NCBI GenBank assembly: GCA_963920665.1 | Contig: OY987270.1 | Span: 21,850,019 to 21,914,018 of the forward strand | Direction: 5' to 3' | Source: Straminergon stramineum | Lineage: Eukaryota > Streptophyta > Bryopsida > Hypnales > Calliergonaceae | DNA: 64,000 bases | In this document: one piece after another, positions 48,201 to 62,001 of the stretch | Layout: each line of letters starts with the position of its first letter | How positions within the stretch are numbered: the stretch's first letter is position 1 | Position numbers and translations under genes: made by a program | Notes under the pieces: generated by a model | Databases searched by the model: none | Told to the model about the DNA's origin: nothing | The model's input: the letters and a program-made list of their open reading frames with translations, nothing else

Positions 48201-51200
48201 CTGGAGGGTATCGGGGAACGCCGGGAATGCACTCGAAGTAGTTGATGAGGAGCTCTGAGTTTTTGCCTAATGGGCCCATGTATACCACGCGACCGCCTCG
48301 CTTCATTAATAGCATCTGAATGTCACGGTCAAGCACGGGGTTCGTGAGTGGAAACAACCTCCAATTCAATCGTTAGTTTGGTGAATTGCATTTAACTCTG
48401 GCACAATTATCTGTGCTGTGCTGAAAATAAGGGCTTTCGAGTACTACTGGATTTTGGACTGTTTAGCGACGTTCTATCAGTAACGTGTTTTGCAATATGT
48501 GACATTTTGGAACAGGCTCTGAGCAACGTCGATTTACAAACATGCAAACTTTGGATCATGCTTCAGCAAACATGCAATGTTTTTTAACTCCAATGTGTTA
48601 GTTTAGTGAATTTCACTCTGGCACGATTATGAGTGTTGAATATTAGGACTTTATTCGATCAATAGTTAGGGGTCTGAACAGGAATGTGGATCTGGTAGTG
48701 GAAGTGGAGACGGGTCCCTTACCTCATCGAACGCTTCGAAGATATCAATGCTGGGCTGGTGGATGGTGCACACCACGGTGCGCCCAGTGTCCACCGTGTT
48801 ACGCACAGTGCGCATCACGATCGCAGCTGCGCGGGCGTCGAGTCCGCTCGTCGGCTCGTCCATGAAGATGATGGACGGATTGGCCACAAGCTCCACGGCG
48901 ATGGTGAGCCGCTTCCGCTGCTCCGTGGACAAGCCGCTCACGCCTGCCAGACCCACCAGGGCATGCTCCAGCTGCTTCAATTCCACCAGATCCATCACTT
49001 CCTCCACGAATTGCTGCCACAACGACAGGATCCAAATGTTAGCCTCACATATGTACCAATATCGCCAAAATTCCAGTGCACATGCCACAGTGTGATGTTC
49101 AAGTCGCAGAAATTATTACTACGAAGTGCTTAGATGTTTGACAGTTATCCAATTGAAACTATGGATCTGATTCAGAAGAGCGTCTCAAACTACTCCAGAT
49201 CCAGTCAATGATCATCTCAAATTTCTCCAGTTTCTAGTTCAGAGTCCTCAGAGCTCTAAAATCCGGGACAGGAGCTAGTTTATCTGAGATTTCACGTGAG
49301 TGTCTCAAACCACTCCAGTTCAGATTGTTGTTTGCTGAGCATCTCAAATCTCCAGTTTCTACTTCAGAGTCCATTTCTGCAACTTCGGAGCTCTGAAATC
49401 CGGGATCTGAGCTTTAACGTGAGTATTTCAAACCACTACAGTCCAAGATTATAATTTTTTGAGTGTGCATACTGACCATGCGCGTGCGTGGGATTTCAGA
49501 CGGCAGTCTCAGCCACGCCGAGAACAGCAGCGACTCCCTCACCGTCACCTGCGGTGAGTGAATGTCATTCTGCTCACAGTACCCCGCCACTCTTGCAAAC
49601 GTCTCCTGCACCTTCACAAACCCACCCACCCGTATCTCCCCTTCAACTTCCCCCCCAGTTTTCCTCCCTGCTAATACATCCATAAACGTCGTCTTCCCCG
49701 CTCCACTCACACCAACCAAAGCCGTCAACACCCCGGGACGAAACGCCCCCGTCACTCCACACAACAACTGCAGCTTCGCCTCCGTCACGCCCTGCGCTTT
49801 CATCTCCGCAGGTGTGGGCACGAAATATTTTATATCATTAAATGAGAGAGACAGGGACTTGAATGGCATGATCATTCCTTTTTTTATTCTTCCGCTCGTC
49901 GTCGGCCATTCTTGGGCGAATGTCGCATCCGAGAACATGCTACTGGGATTGGGAAGCTCGTTTTTGTTGTATGAGACTTGAAGGACGTGCTCATGGAAGG
50001 CTCCGTCGTTTTCGTAGGGGTTGTAGTCTTTGGAGCGAAGGGGTCGCGGGGTGCGAGGCTTAGTGATGCGGGTGGAGACAACGATCTCGTGTTCGCCGGT
50101 GCGGGTTACGATCTTTTCCGCGAGAGCTGTTTCGGAAATTACGGCTTGCGGCTTGCCCAAGGCTGTGCACGCATCCATGAATTCACGGTTAGTGGAAAGC
50201 AACCGTGATTGAAATCTCGCAAAAGGATTACTAGGAAATGGCAATCAAGGACTTGAGTATCATCAAGGATGATTTGCGATTGATTTCTGATTACGGGGGC
50301 CTATATTGCAACTGATGGACGAGACTATGTAAACTTAAGGGCAGTTTACAACCGAAAGCTCATTCTTCAAAAAAATTTAATTTGGTAACTAATCTGCAAA
50401 ATCTAATTTTGGGACCTCAGGTCACATTGTGTTCTTATTGCTAAACTTCAGAAAGCACCACAATTTAACCTTGAGGGTGAGTTTGTGCAGTCAGATTCTT
50501 GAGTGGGTAATAAGTAGAGTATGCTAGGAGAGCTAACGTTGAATGAAGTCAACTGGATAGCCAGCCGGATCTCGAACGTCATCAAATTCATGATACTATG
50601 CTGTACTCTTGAAGCAAGAACATCCAAGAGGTTCATCACATTACACGCGCGCAGCAGTATAGATTAGTGAATACTTTAGATTAAAACCTCTTGTACTTAA
50701 CCACAAGAAAACTTGAAAGATCTGCATATTAGACTATGACTAGTCAACTGAGCAGGATGCATGGAATCTAATCCTCCTCCTCGACACATTAACATAAAAA
50801 TTGGCATTACGAACATGTATTACGAACTTTGGCAAAACGATCATTGGCAGTAAACGAAAGTGCTAGTGCGAGAATGTGAAGAGTCTTACGGTTGAGGTAT
50901 GACAGCGAAAGCGTGTACACGAAGTTGAACAGAACGGTGAACCCCACGAGCGCCGCCACTCCAATCCAGTACCACGGCGCGTCATGCTGGATGCCGAACT
51001 GATCCAAGACCTTGTGTCCCAGCGAGTAATGGTGGCGGTCCAGTGCATCCCAGCGAGGGGCCAGAAACTCGTTTACGCTGATGGCGCGCACGGCGTAGGC
51101 CAAGGGCGAGCTCCAGTAGCCCCAGAGCCACCAAAGCTGGATCTTGGTCTTGGGAATGATGAAGCCCGCCAGGAGGATCACCACCATGAGCACGAAGCTC

Positions 51201-54200
51201 CCGCCCGTGTTGGCCACCACCATGGTGCGGCAGGTGCCCGCGATCATGCGGAACATGGAGCTCGACATCAGGTGGACGGAGATCAGCAGCAGATAGGACT
51301 TGAAGAATCTACATTCATGGACGCCACACATGGAAATATCTGAGACCTGTTTGAATTTTAAGCATTTCGATGAGTTTTGCTTAATTATCTGTATGGATAA
51401 CCCATGAATTTCAAAGTTTTGATTATCCAACAGGAAGGTCTGAGGGCTTGAAGGCTTGAGAAAGTTCATAGGACGGTATATCGTCAATTCCGTTAAAACC
51501 ACACATCAAAAGGTCCCCTAAGACCTGACTATGAATTCTAAACATTTCAATGAGGTATACCTGGTTGCCTGTATGAATAACCTATGAGTTTCAAACTATT
51601 GATTAGCCGACAGGAAGGTCTGCGAGCTTGAAGACTTAAGAAGGTTTTAGGACGGCATATCGTCAATTCCGTTAAAACCACACATCGAACCTCTGAGATC
51701 CTTACGAATTCTAAGAATTTCAACAAGGCATGCTTGGTTACCTGTACGAATAACCTATGAATGTCAAACAGTTGATAATCCGACAGGAAGGTTATGTCAC
51801 TTCAATCCCTGTGTTATGTCACTAAGCATTTTTCCCTTGACCTCAGGGATAATAGAAAGATCTTCTCATGAATTATGGACTAGATAATGATTTGAGAGAT
51901 TCTTGGAGGCTTGGGAAGGTAATCTAGGACGCCATGCTATGTTTGTACTTTTAAATCAAGTATGGGCATTTTGGGTCATTTAAGGGATTGCATTGAATGA
52001 CTTGTTCTGGGTTATAACTTTCTTGCTATTACGCAAAGAAAACTTGGCCCATCTGCATTGACTATTCGACTTATCATTATGTGGAAGATGCTTCTAACGA
52101 TACAATCTGAAAGTTCATGAATTGGTGTAATTTTACTGGAAGCCCTGTTGCATTGCACAATTTGCAGGATTGGTTGATTGGTTTGAATGCATACCTGCTC
52201 GGTTCGGGAGCGAACCCCATGCCGTAGTAAGTAATAATGGAGTAGATTCCCGCTTCCATGATAGCAGACGGGATACTGAGCACCATGCTGGGTAAAGCGT
52301 ACGTCCAGGCGGGGAAGAAGAGCAGGTCTCTTTGCTTGAAGAAAACCGGTAGCCGGAAAATGGTCATGGAAAGCTCGGAGAAGCCGTTGAACATTATGAC
52401 CACCACGCCGAAGAAGAGTGCTCCTATGTACGCTAATCCATCCGCTTCTGTTTTATGACCCATTGTTGTATGAAAGAATGTGGTCATGGTAATTAAGGCT
52501 AGGATAGCAATCTGCACACTAGCAAATCATTGGATCAGTAACAGATCAAAGGCCAAAATCAAAATGACAAGTTAAGAATTCAAGGAAACAGTACCAATGT
52601 CTCATTGGGAAGTCAAAAGAACGTGATAATTATCGATAATCCTTTCTCTCATTCTTAGTCCTAGAATCAGCCAAAAAGTACAAATCTGGACATTCATGAT
52701 TGAATAGAGCAACTTGGTATTATGTTTGACAATGCTCTCACTCAAGCGTCCCGACTCTCAAGTATTATCTAAATTATAATTCCAAGTTGACCAAGTCGGC
52801 CAATTCATGCAAATGTGTCAACTGAAGCTGACAATGGGACAACTTGTGTTGCAAAGGAGAAAGTTGTAACTCATAACGTTGTGTTTGATGTGAGCTTCAA
52901 ATGAACCAAAAAGAAGCACTCTTTTGAACATTTTATTAGAGACCATAACTTGCCATAATGTCCAAGATTGTTTCCAAGGTTAACGTTCCCAGCTCTCAAA
53001 GGTTATCGAGTTCATGATTTTGATTGTTTGAATGGAGAACTGAAAGTCTCAAGGAGTGGCTGATCCTGACCTGGAATGCTTTGAAGACATGCACGAACGA
53101 TTGGCGCTTCATGAGCAGCAGCTCTCGGGAGAAGTTGGCCTTGAAAAGCTCCAGTTTGCTCACGCCATAGCGGTCGAAAGTGAGAGCCGCGTTGTGCGAC
53201 AGTTCCCGGTCGTAGGGAACGGCGAGCTCCGCCGCCAGCTTGGTACCCACGTGAAATTGCGTGAACCGTTCGGCGAACTGCTTCACGGACACGTATCGGT
53301 AAGGGCGCAACTTGTTGTTCCAGTATTGCGCTTGATCCTTGCGGGACGTCACCTGCAAGAATTCGGGCAGGTGTCATTATGTAAATACTAGAACTTCAGA
53401 TTAAGTTTTTTCCCATAAATTCTTTGCCAATACACTCTACCCTTTTTAATTTAAGACAGAATCTATAACTGCACATGCCTTGGACTCTTTCATGTTTTGT
53501 CTGAATATATTTTGTCCTCAAAGGCAAATTCCATCTGATTGTCAAAAGTAATGAACACTTTTTTTTTTAATCTATTTAGAAAGTCATTCATCCCCCAATA
53601 GCAATGACATTAGAGAGCGTAGACGGTACAAGTTGAAATCTGGGTCCCATTGAAAGGAACTCAGGTCAAGCTCTTTAACTTAACAAAATTCGTCCCTTTC
53701 AAGCGTCCATCAAGTAAACTAAGGTGAAGTTGCAAATCTGGGCATAAGTGCCAGTAAACTCACCGTCCCCTGATTTCAACCCTGGTTAAGAATGTTACGG
53801 AGTTCACCCTTCAAACTACAGTAGCTACAAGAATCCAGAGTAAGAGGAGAAGGAGAATGCCCGGTCTGTATTCATTAGTTAATGAATTACTTACCTCCTG
53901 CAAGAAGTCGGCCACACCCTTGCGTTCCGGGCACTTGAACCCGCAGGATTCGAAAAACTCCAGGACGTGCTCCCGCGGGCCGTGGTAGACGATGTGACCT
54001 TCGGAGAGCAGCACCACGTCGTCGAAGAGCGCGAATGTTTCGGGGTCGGGCTGCAGCAGCGAGATCATGATAGTGTCCTCCAGAATGTGGCAGAACTGCG
54101 ACAGACACTTCACGATGCGGTGCGTGGTGGAGCTGTCCAGACCCGTCGAGATTTCGTCCATCATCAGGGCCTTCGGAGGACCCACGATGATCTCCCCTGT

Positions 54201-57200
54201 ACATATATTCATCATCTTCACGTAAGCAACACTATTCATGATATCGTCACTTTCTATTAAATTGGAGTTCGGTGTGTCATGTTTGGCAAAGTATTGTCCA
54301 ATTATTGCGCAAAACTTAAACTCAAACGTATTCTGCTTATCAAAGGAATTTCGCAATCTTATTTCATGTTTGGCACTTGGAAAACATCGTCAAATTTAAT
54401 TCAAATTGCCTTTCAAGATGCAACTAGGAATCATTCTGAATTCCTTCAGCTTACTGTGCATGGGCACCTAGAAAAGCGTTTGGGTTCTTTTACTATTATT
54501 AGAGTATCTGTGTTTCTGATTGTTCTTGTTGGCAACTGAAAGAGGATCCCAATGAATTTTGGCGTATAATTTTGGGACGCTGTGTGAAAAAGCTATGAAT
54601 TTTCAAAGTTGCTATTATACTTATACCAAACATTGAACTGAGGTTCTCATGTTCGGATCATGTTCATTTTGGGCAAGAGTTTGTTTTGGAAGTAAGAGTT
54701 GAAATTAGGTGATGTTATTGTAGCTGTTGTGGTTTGATAGTGTTGCAGAATTTTGGCATACCTGTAGTGACGCGTTTCTTTTGGCCTCCCGAGACGCCCC
54801 GGCGCATGCTGTCACCGACAATTGTGTCGGAGCAAACATCCAGCCCCAGAATCTGCAAGGCAAGCACAATCCATGCCACAACTTTGATCAATTTACTACA
54901 AGCTTTTTAACTATTTGAAGAGCCCACATAGCTTTATTGAAGATTGCATGACTGAGTGTTTTTGCAGAGTCTGCAGCACTTACCTTCATGATGTACTTTG
55001 TGGAGATACTGCTCTTCATTCCTTCCACTGCTGTTGCCTGCACACACAGATGAAATGTAGAAGGCGATATTTGAACAGTATTCAGCAGTTGGGAATAAGA
55101 GTACTTTCCTTTTTTTTTAATGTTGGAAACAAAATCTACACTTGACATTATTCGAAGTAATTAAATGCAGACTTAGACTGGGGTGATTGGAAGCCCCACC
55201 TTCATGTAGACGTCCACATCGCTCTCAGGAAAAATTCCAGCTTCCCTCTCTCGTTTCGCAAGCTCGGCAAGCATGTCTGTCGCGCACGCCCAATCCATCC
55301 GTATAACTCATTTAAAATAGGTTTCAGTTCAGATAGCTTCGAAATTTAGGTCAAGTTTCAGAGTAAACCATAGTATCCACAACCTTACAACGTGGACATA
55401 AATTATAAGACATAAATTTCTTATTTAAACAAGAAATGGGATTAGACAACAGGACACAACACTTGACCTAAACGTCCCACTAGAAAAAATTCATACGTCA
55501 TGCAATTGCTTTAGGAGCAATATAGGTTGCTATCAATCTGGAGTTTAATCCGTAAGTGCCAAAATGGCCACAAGTGATTGCTTCCATATCTACAAAATTT
55601 GAAATGAACGCTCTCAAAATGTAGGAGGTAGCAGAATATACCCATGTAAAGAAGAAACCGAGTCCCATATTAGTGATCAGAAAAGGGGATGTTTCAAAGT
55701 TACTGAAAATTTTCAATGTGGATGGATCGGACATTTTATTTTTAGGTCAAGCACTGAGTACTTCCTTGTGACATACCATAGCGGGAACCCACTCCTTGGC
55801 ACCGGGCAGAAAAATCAAGTGTCTCCCGAACAGTCAATTCAGGCACATGAAGATCTTGCTGGCTGATGTACGAAGACGTCCGCTGTGGCACAAACTCATC
55901 CAAAGCGTGGCCATTGTACGTCACACTGCCCTCCACCTTGAGCTCTGGGTCAAGCTTGGCCGCAAGCGCAAGCAGCAACGTTGTCTTTCCTGAGGCCGGA
56001 GGCCCCAGCAGCAATGTCATCCTGTGTAGTAGCAGCAACACCTACTCAGAACTAACTCTTTTTATCATATTGGACAATCGGGAGCTATTAAATGAAAATC
56101 CAGCAACTCAGGACCAACTTTGATATTAGGTCAATCATCAAATACGCTCAGCAATGAATGTAATCACCGGGATGGAATGGCACGTATTTTATTTTGCATA
56201 CCTTGCGGGCTTTAGGATTCCACTAACATTGTGAAGAATGTTCAATTCCGTCTTCCTCGTGGGTGACAAACCCAATTTGCTTAAAAAACCCTAAATAAAC
56301 CCAACTCACAACAGTATTATCATTCGTCTCATTCTTCAGTGAAGCAATAGCTGTAAGTTGACAACTCCAGAATAGACACTCCACTATATCAGATCGTGGA
56401 AATTAGGGCTCAGGAGTAGAGAATACAAACAAGATCTAATGATTGGAAAAACATTCGCAACAAGATAATGATTCATCTTATTCTTCGACGAAGCCATAGC
56501 TAGACACTCAGGTTGCAAACATTTACTTCACGCTGTAGTTAAGACTCCTTTGATTGCATTCGAGGATCAAAGGCTTGAAAATTCATACCATCAGCGAGTT
56601 GATCGTGACATTGGTGAGTGTCGGCAGTGCTCTGTTGCCCACAAAGCACTTCGCACTCACCGTGACATTCTCGTATCTGATCTCAATCGTGGGAACTCGA
56701 ATCCCAACTCTGCACATCACACAAACGAATTCAATTCAATAATAAAAATAAAAATAAAAAACAGTAGACCTTCCTAATAAAGATATCCACAATGATCCGA
56801 ATGTTTGCTTGCTAGAAGCCTAAGCAAGGTCAAAACAAGAAGACCAATCACTTCTAGCAAGCAAATGTGTCTGATTAGCAGCTAAGTTAAGCTAGTTAAG
56901 TGGGAGCCCTCCCCTAGCTAAACTCGCAACACTCACTCACTCTCCATGGTCAAACAGCCATTCGTTGGATCCGGCCTTTCAACCAGCCCCAGATTAGGGT
57001 ATTAATGCACCCCCAAAGTACTAACCTGAGCCAAAATCTAAGTCTGCTGGTACCAGAGATCCCCCTCTAATTCCCTTGAGGCGGCTAGCTAAGGGACGAT
57101 TAAGTTAATCCCTGATTTTGGGGGCTCCTCAATCATATCGTATGGAGATTGAGATCCCGGGCGCAGGGAAGTTGTCTATACGGGTCTGATTTATATATAT

Positions 57201-58489
57201 ATCATAGTTCCGTAACGAAGCTCTACTGATCTTACAGACAGTCAATCCTCTACGGAATGTCACAAGCCACGTTGGTTTTCTCACCACCATGTAAAAATTA
57301 AAACCTCAGCCTGAGTACAGCATCTGCGCGCATGGACAGTTCTACTAACTACGCTAAGTTACATGGACATAGATTTAATAAGTAAGTTAAACCAGGGGAC
57401 AACCCTGCAGGTCTACACACTTCCCAAAAGAGCAGGCACCTAAAACCTGTACGTATTGACCTCTCAGAGAAAAGCGTACAATTTCCGTGCCTGCTACCTA
57501 TCTAGGTAATGTGTCTCCAGGAAAGACTCTTGTTGTAGGGCAAACAACTGGAAGACTCCGTTCCTCTATGACACAGAAGCAAATCAGTTATCTGTAGCCA
57601 AAAAACAAAGCCAAGTAACTTAAAAAGCGACCAATTTCAATGAGTATTTGTGGTTCGAGATTGGTGTTTTCGTCAGCCTAGCCTGGGAAAGTTGCGACAG
57701 GTCAGGAGTGTCAGCATTGACCTCAGAGAAAAAGCTTACAATTCTCGTGCTTGCTACTATGGGTAATGTGTCTCATATTGTTGTGGCAACTGTGGGAGAC
57801 TCTGATCTATACCTCTATGACACAGCAAGTGACCAGTTCTCATTGACCAAAAACCAAAACCAAGTGAAAGGCGACCAATTCCAATGCGAATTTGTGTTTT
57901 GGGACGGGCGCTTTGGGCACCCTAGCCTGTGTACTTTGCGACATATAACTAATCCTCAAGAGTGTCAGTGCACATGGTTTTCCTCCCGCACGTACCTGTC
58001 CATGCGATTCCGTAGCTTGTGCAGAAATCGCTCATTATCTTCCTCCGCATTCACTCGCAACAACTGATCCACAATCTCCTGCTGCTCCCGCACTCCAATC
58101 TTGGTCACATCCAGCTGCTCCCTCACGACGCGACTCCCCATCATCTTCTCCAGAACAGAGGTCCTTAAGCGACTAAACGTCGGCAGTCTCTCCACCGCCG
58201 CCCATTTCAAAGCCTCCTCGTCGTCGGAAGGCCGAAATTCCGCATCTTCGCCAGGAGTGGCCCCGTGCATTGACACATTGGGCGACAATAGAAACTCGGC
58301 GAAAAAGAAGCGCTCCAGAGCAGGACCCGAGGTGGTGGTGGTGGTGTCGATGCTGCTGGAAGAAGAAGCGCTTTGGTTCATTACTCGGCCATAGTCGCGA
58401 CGACCGCTGCCCCAGATGCTGACGCTGCTGCGGGACATGACGGTGTCGACATCCTCACTACGCGAGGAAGATGCTGCAAAGCTCGCCAT
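45284..58489 (-). CDS. Full-size PDR/ABCG-type ABC transporter
   Basis: Seventeen exons (minus): 58489-57996, 56709-56589, 56290-56202, 56021-55777, 55276-55200, 55037-54984, 54852-54762, 54196-53895, 53352-53071, 52511-52195, 51308-50890, 50162-49477, 49013-48723, 48315-47870, 47195-47024, 46436-46182, 45556-45284. All phases match; 1537 aa. Order is NBD1-TMD1-NBD2-TMD2, the reverse topology of plant PDR pumps. NBD1: Walker [10 protein letters not shown] (241-249), [13 protein letters not shown] (about 380), [17 protein letters not shown]2: GVSGAGKTT (981-989), [20 protein letters not shown] (from 1087), [17 protein letters not shown]-loop His about 1144. The C-terminus NFQQR is typical. The family exports terpenoids, hormones, cuticle precursors or xenobiotics at the plasma membrane; the substrate here cannot be inferred. 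No frameshift or missing motif is seen. Confidence 0.95.
45697..45726. repeat. Interstitial telomere-type TTTAGGG repeats
   Basis: About four consecutive TTTAGGG units (the last degenerate, TTTAAGG) lie in the last intron of the ABCG gene (46181-45557). TTTAGGG is the plant-type telomere repeat; a short run like this could also act as a telo-box-like element. Confidence 0.7.
47345..47835. repeat. About 200 bp tandem repeat in ABCG intron 14
   Basis: Three diverged copies around 47345, 47540 and 47750 share an ACATAAAATTTGGC-like block, CCCCATCT, ACATTCTTCCC and a GATCAATTGAATT-like block. All lie within the intron 47869-47196. Confidence 0.55.
49178..49440. repeat. About 121 bp tandem repeat in ABCG intron 12
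   Basis: Units begin near 49180, 49301 and 49423 with GTCTCAAACCACTCCAG-like sequence, followed by CATCTCAAAT..CTCCAGTTTCTA, TTCAGAGTCC and GAGCTCTGAAATCCGGGA. Two full copies and a stub fill most of the intron 49476-49014. Confidence 0.7.
51347..51800. repeat. About 180 bp tandem repeat in ABCG intron 10
   Basis: Two and a half copies start near 51347, 51531 and 51705. Shared blocks are GAATTCTAAGCATTTC-like, CTGTATGAATAACCTATGA, ACAGGAAGGTCTG and ATATCGTCAATTCCGTTAAA followed by ACCACACATC. They lie within the intron 52194-51309. Confidence 0.8.
57445..57970. repeat. About 261 bp tandem duplication in ABCG intron 1
   Basis: Two copies, starting near 57450 and 57711, share GTATTGACCTCTCAGAGAAA-like starts, GGTAATGTGTCTC, CTCTATGACACAG and AAGCGACCAATTTCAATG-like sequence. 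Spacing is about 261 bp. The second copy runs up to the splice donor of exon 1. Confidence 0.75.
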
Positions 58490-59400
58490 ATTCGGGGATG
58501 CAATCCTTGCTGAATGAACTTCACGTGAACACCTTTTCACTAAGAGCACAATCGGATCATGATGGTTCACCAAATTGGTAATGGCAATGCAGAAACTGAA
58601 CGAGTTTGGAAAAAGAATTATGATCCCGGCATTTAGGTGAGTCGACAACAGCTGGAAATCAAGAATGCTGCAAAAGGTGAATGGAGAATTGGGGTACTGT
58701 TTTAGTAGAAATGTGCTTGCTGATACTGGATTCGATCTTCACCTTGAATTGTGATCGCAATTTCTTGATCAACTACTGAGCATAAACCGCCTGAGACTAC
58801 CGCAAAGCAGCAGTCACCCGCATATGCAAAAAGCAGCGGTGATCGATGGCAATGAGCTTCCGCACGACGAATTGGCATGGAGTTGGAGCTCCAGCTGCAA
58901 TTGCTGACGAAAACATATCGGGACATGTAAGAATCATGACAATGGAATTACTACCGAGAATATTGTTATGAGCTACAGACCGGATGAGAGAGATTGAAGC
59001 GATATCGGTCGGCTGAGTACATATCCCAGCTACCTCCTGGAATTGAAAAGTACCAACGAAAATGTATCGATCAGCATATGAATCATCCAATTTCATTTCA
59101 TTGTTGCGACGAACTATAGGAGGACATTCAATTGCTTGATCTTGAAGCGATGGGCTGATCCAGATCGAATTGAAGCTGCTGGATGCGATGGGTAGCAAAT
59201 TAAAGTGAGCAGGGTTGAGGAGGGTGATGAAGGAAATACAGAATAATATATGACTGTACAGTATCCTTGTATGGCGATGGCAGGATGGCCAACTACTGAA
59301 CTGACGAGGCCATCGATCCGAGCGAAAGGAAAGCGATGGCCTGACGAGACTTGCTGGGAAAGAAAAAGGGTTTGACGGAAGGAGCGATGTGGCGTTGCAA
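58490..59400. promoter_or_regulatory. 5' region of the ABCG transporter
   Basis: GC content stays higher than in the DNA beyond 59.6 kb, and the minus strand holds an open frame (59198-58797) that starts only at TTG. This is most likely 5' leader and promoter rather than a separate gene. No core promoter motif could be assigned. Confidence 0.35.
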
Positions 59401-61870
59401 TGGCGCTAGCTACAGTAAGTTAGCTGTCTGTCTGCCTGGAGTCAGGGCTGTTCGTGACTGTCACGTCGTAAACATCAACTCCCCCATTCTTCTCTTGACT
59501 GTTGACCTTCAGCGTCTCCTCCTGCCAGAAAATAAACTTGTCGTTGTCATATGACAGTGATTTCATATACTAAAGGTACGGTGAGACAGCCTATTACCAC
59601 CAGGGGCTTTTTTTTTGGCTTTTTGGTGCCAGATTGCACCAGGGAAAAATTAATTGGCTTAAAAAATGGCAGCAAACCATGAAGTTTTTCACCATAAATT
59701 AACAAAAAAATCTTGGATGAAATTGACAGATTGTAGATGAAACAGAAGCATAGACATGCCGTGTAATATGTGTTAATGTAATATTTTCTATCCTATATGT
59801 GGATGAATGTTGAAATTTGAAACACCACCATAAATTTTATATCGCTATTTTGGCACTTCATTAAAAAATGAAAAAAAAAAGCCTTGATTACCACCACCCT
59901 TCTCCTATTCCACTCTCATGTATCATAGGGTACATTTTAGAGCTTATATGAGCAACTTCCATTGGATGAACTTGAAGATAGCATTAGGTAGATGCAACTT
60001 GCAACTTGCAAATGAACTTCATATGACCTATAACTTTGTAACTTTTTCATGAAAAGTTGCAATTTTGAACAGAAGTTTTTCCTTTTTTTTAAACTTAGAA
60101 GTTCAAATGTAAAAAAAGATTTAAAAGAAATAATAGAATTATAATTTTTTTGAGGATGCAACTTTTAAAAAGTTACTGAAGTTTCACTTCACGTGAATTT
60201 CATATGAAAGTCACATCTAATGCAATATTAAAAAAAGTCATATCAATCATGTCCAGTAACAATAATAGGCCAAGGGGCTTTTTGTGATGAATTGTTCATT
60301 TCACTCTAGTTTAGGCAACTATTGTGAGCGAAGTTACTACATTGATTTATACCAAGGTTAGAAGAACCAACCCATACTCTTGATCTTTAGTAAAAGACAT
60401 GGAAATTTGTTGGCCGGTTCTAGGATGAAAGGAAGCACATTGGCTTTGTATTGAAAAAACCTATACTATAGTGAAGAAGTTTTGAGTAGCTACGTTACTT
60501 TGAAAAGCAAGTTTGTGCTACATAAGCAAACATAGCAAGCAATAAAATATTAAGCAAGCATAGCAAGGCAATGGGGTGAAAAAGTGTTTTCAAACTATAA
60601 TGGAGTGTTTGGGACATTGTACTCCAATTGCAATAGATGCAGTGGTTGCAAAAAGAAATATATTGTACAAAAACAAATGGATAATACTACTACTAATTAA
60701 TCAAAGTAGTTGAAGTGATTCTATAAGTGATCTTTTAATTTTTAATCAATGCTAACAAGTTTCAAAATTTGTTTATTAAAAAAATTATGTGAACTCTTTT
60801 TTATTTTTTAGAAATCAATAATATTGCGTGAGTTGCATTGCCATATTGAAATTTTCTAAAAACTAAAATATGGATATTAGATTTTACTATAATCATCACA
60901 ATTAGAGAACAAATGTTGTATCCGAATATGTGTACTATGCCAAAAATTTAATTTGATTATGAAGAATGAAACCTTAGAAAATTTGAATTAGATATGTATA
61001 TGACCATGCTAAATTCATTAAATATTTTAGTGATTTTAATTGGGTCAAAAGTCTAAAAATCATTGAAGTTGAAAAATTGACTAATCTATTACATTGCGAT
61101 AGCTAAAATCACAACACTATAGCTTGAAAGAGCTTTCAAGCATGAAATACATGTTGATTTTGTTGTATTCGACCATTTTATAAGGATATACTAGGAATAT
61201 TAGGAACTTTTGGAAAAAATATTTTAAGATAAAATAAAAAATGAATGATTAGAAAAATACGAGAAATATTTTACTTCTAAATTTTAGGCATTAAAAAAAA
61301 TCTCCCAAATTATGGAAAATTTAATCTAAAATGATGCTTTGATATTTAAATTGACAGAAAATAATATCAATGTTAAAGAAAATAAAACAAAAAAATTCAT
61401 TCCTAAGAACTACATGGAGATGAAATGCAAGCAATGAAATTATGAAAATGTCTTGTGTAGAAATGCATGCACAAGAAAGCCTTCTTTGCACTTATATGGA
61501 GGACAAGGAACTTTTCTTAAACCCACAAAAAAATAAATGCAATTCTAGTGGAGGAATGTTTTCTCAAAATTTCCAAGTAAGATTCATTTTTAAAAAATAT
61601 TTCATATAATTTTAAATATTATGTAATTTTTTATGATTTCAAAAAAGAATTTTTTCAAAGATTGTATAACTAAATTCTAGTATTAATTTCAAATACATAC
61701 TCTCAAAGTTATGCTTGCATTTATGTTGGACATACAACAAATTACAAAAAATAGAACAAGTGTTTCTTGCTTTCATCCAATACTACCTTAGAAAGCGAAG
61801 AGTGGGAACCATGTTAGTAACCATTAGAAGATAAAACCCCAAGTCCTTGACTAGTTTTTGTCCCTACACA

Positions 61871-62001
61871 CACTAGTAGAAAACACATCCTAAATGATTG
61901 TCCACTATAACTGAAAAGTGTCCACAATGACTCATTTACAGTCATTTTAGACAATTTTTATTCATTTTGAAGAGCCATTTATAGCATGTTTTCTACTAGT
62001 G
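61871..62001. mobile_element. CACTA-type MITE
   Basis: 131 bp with terminal inverted repeats CACTAGTAGAAAACA at both ends and 3 bp target duplications ACA (61868-61870 and 62002-62004). The CACTAGTAGAAA start is typical of En/Spm (CACTA) elements. Too small to encode a transposase. Confidence 0.85.

Noticed and set aside
58797..59198. 133-codon minus-strand frame upstream of the ABCG gene
   Set aside because: Starts only at TTG, has no recognised family and sits where the 5' leader is expected.
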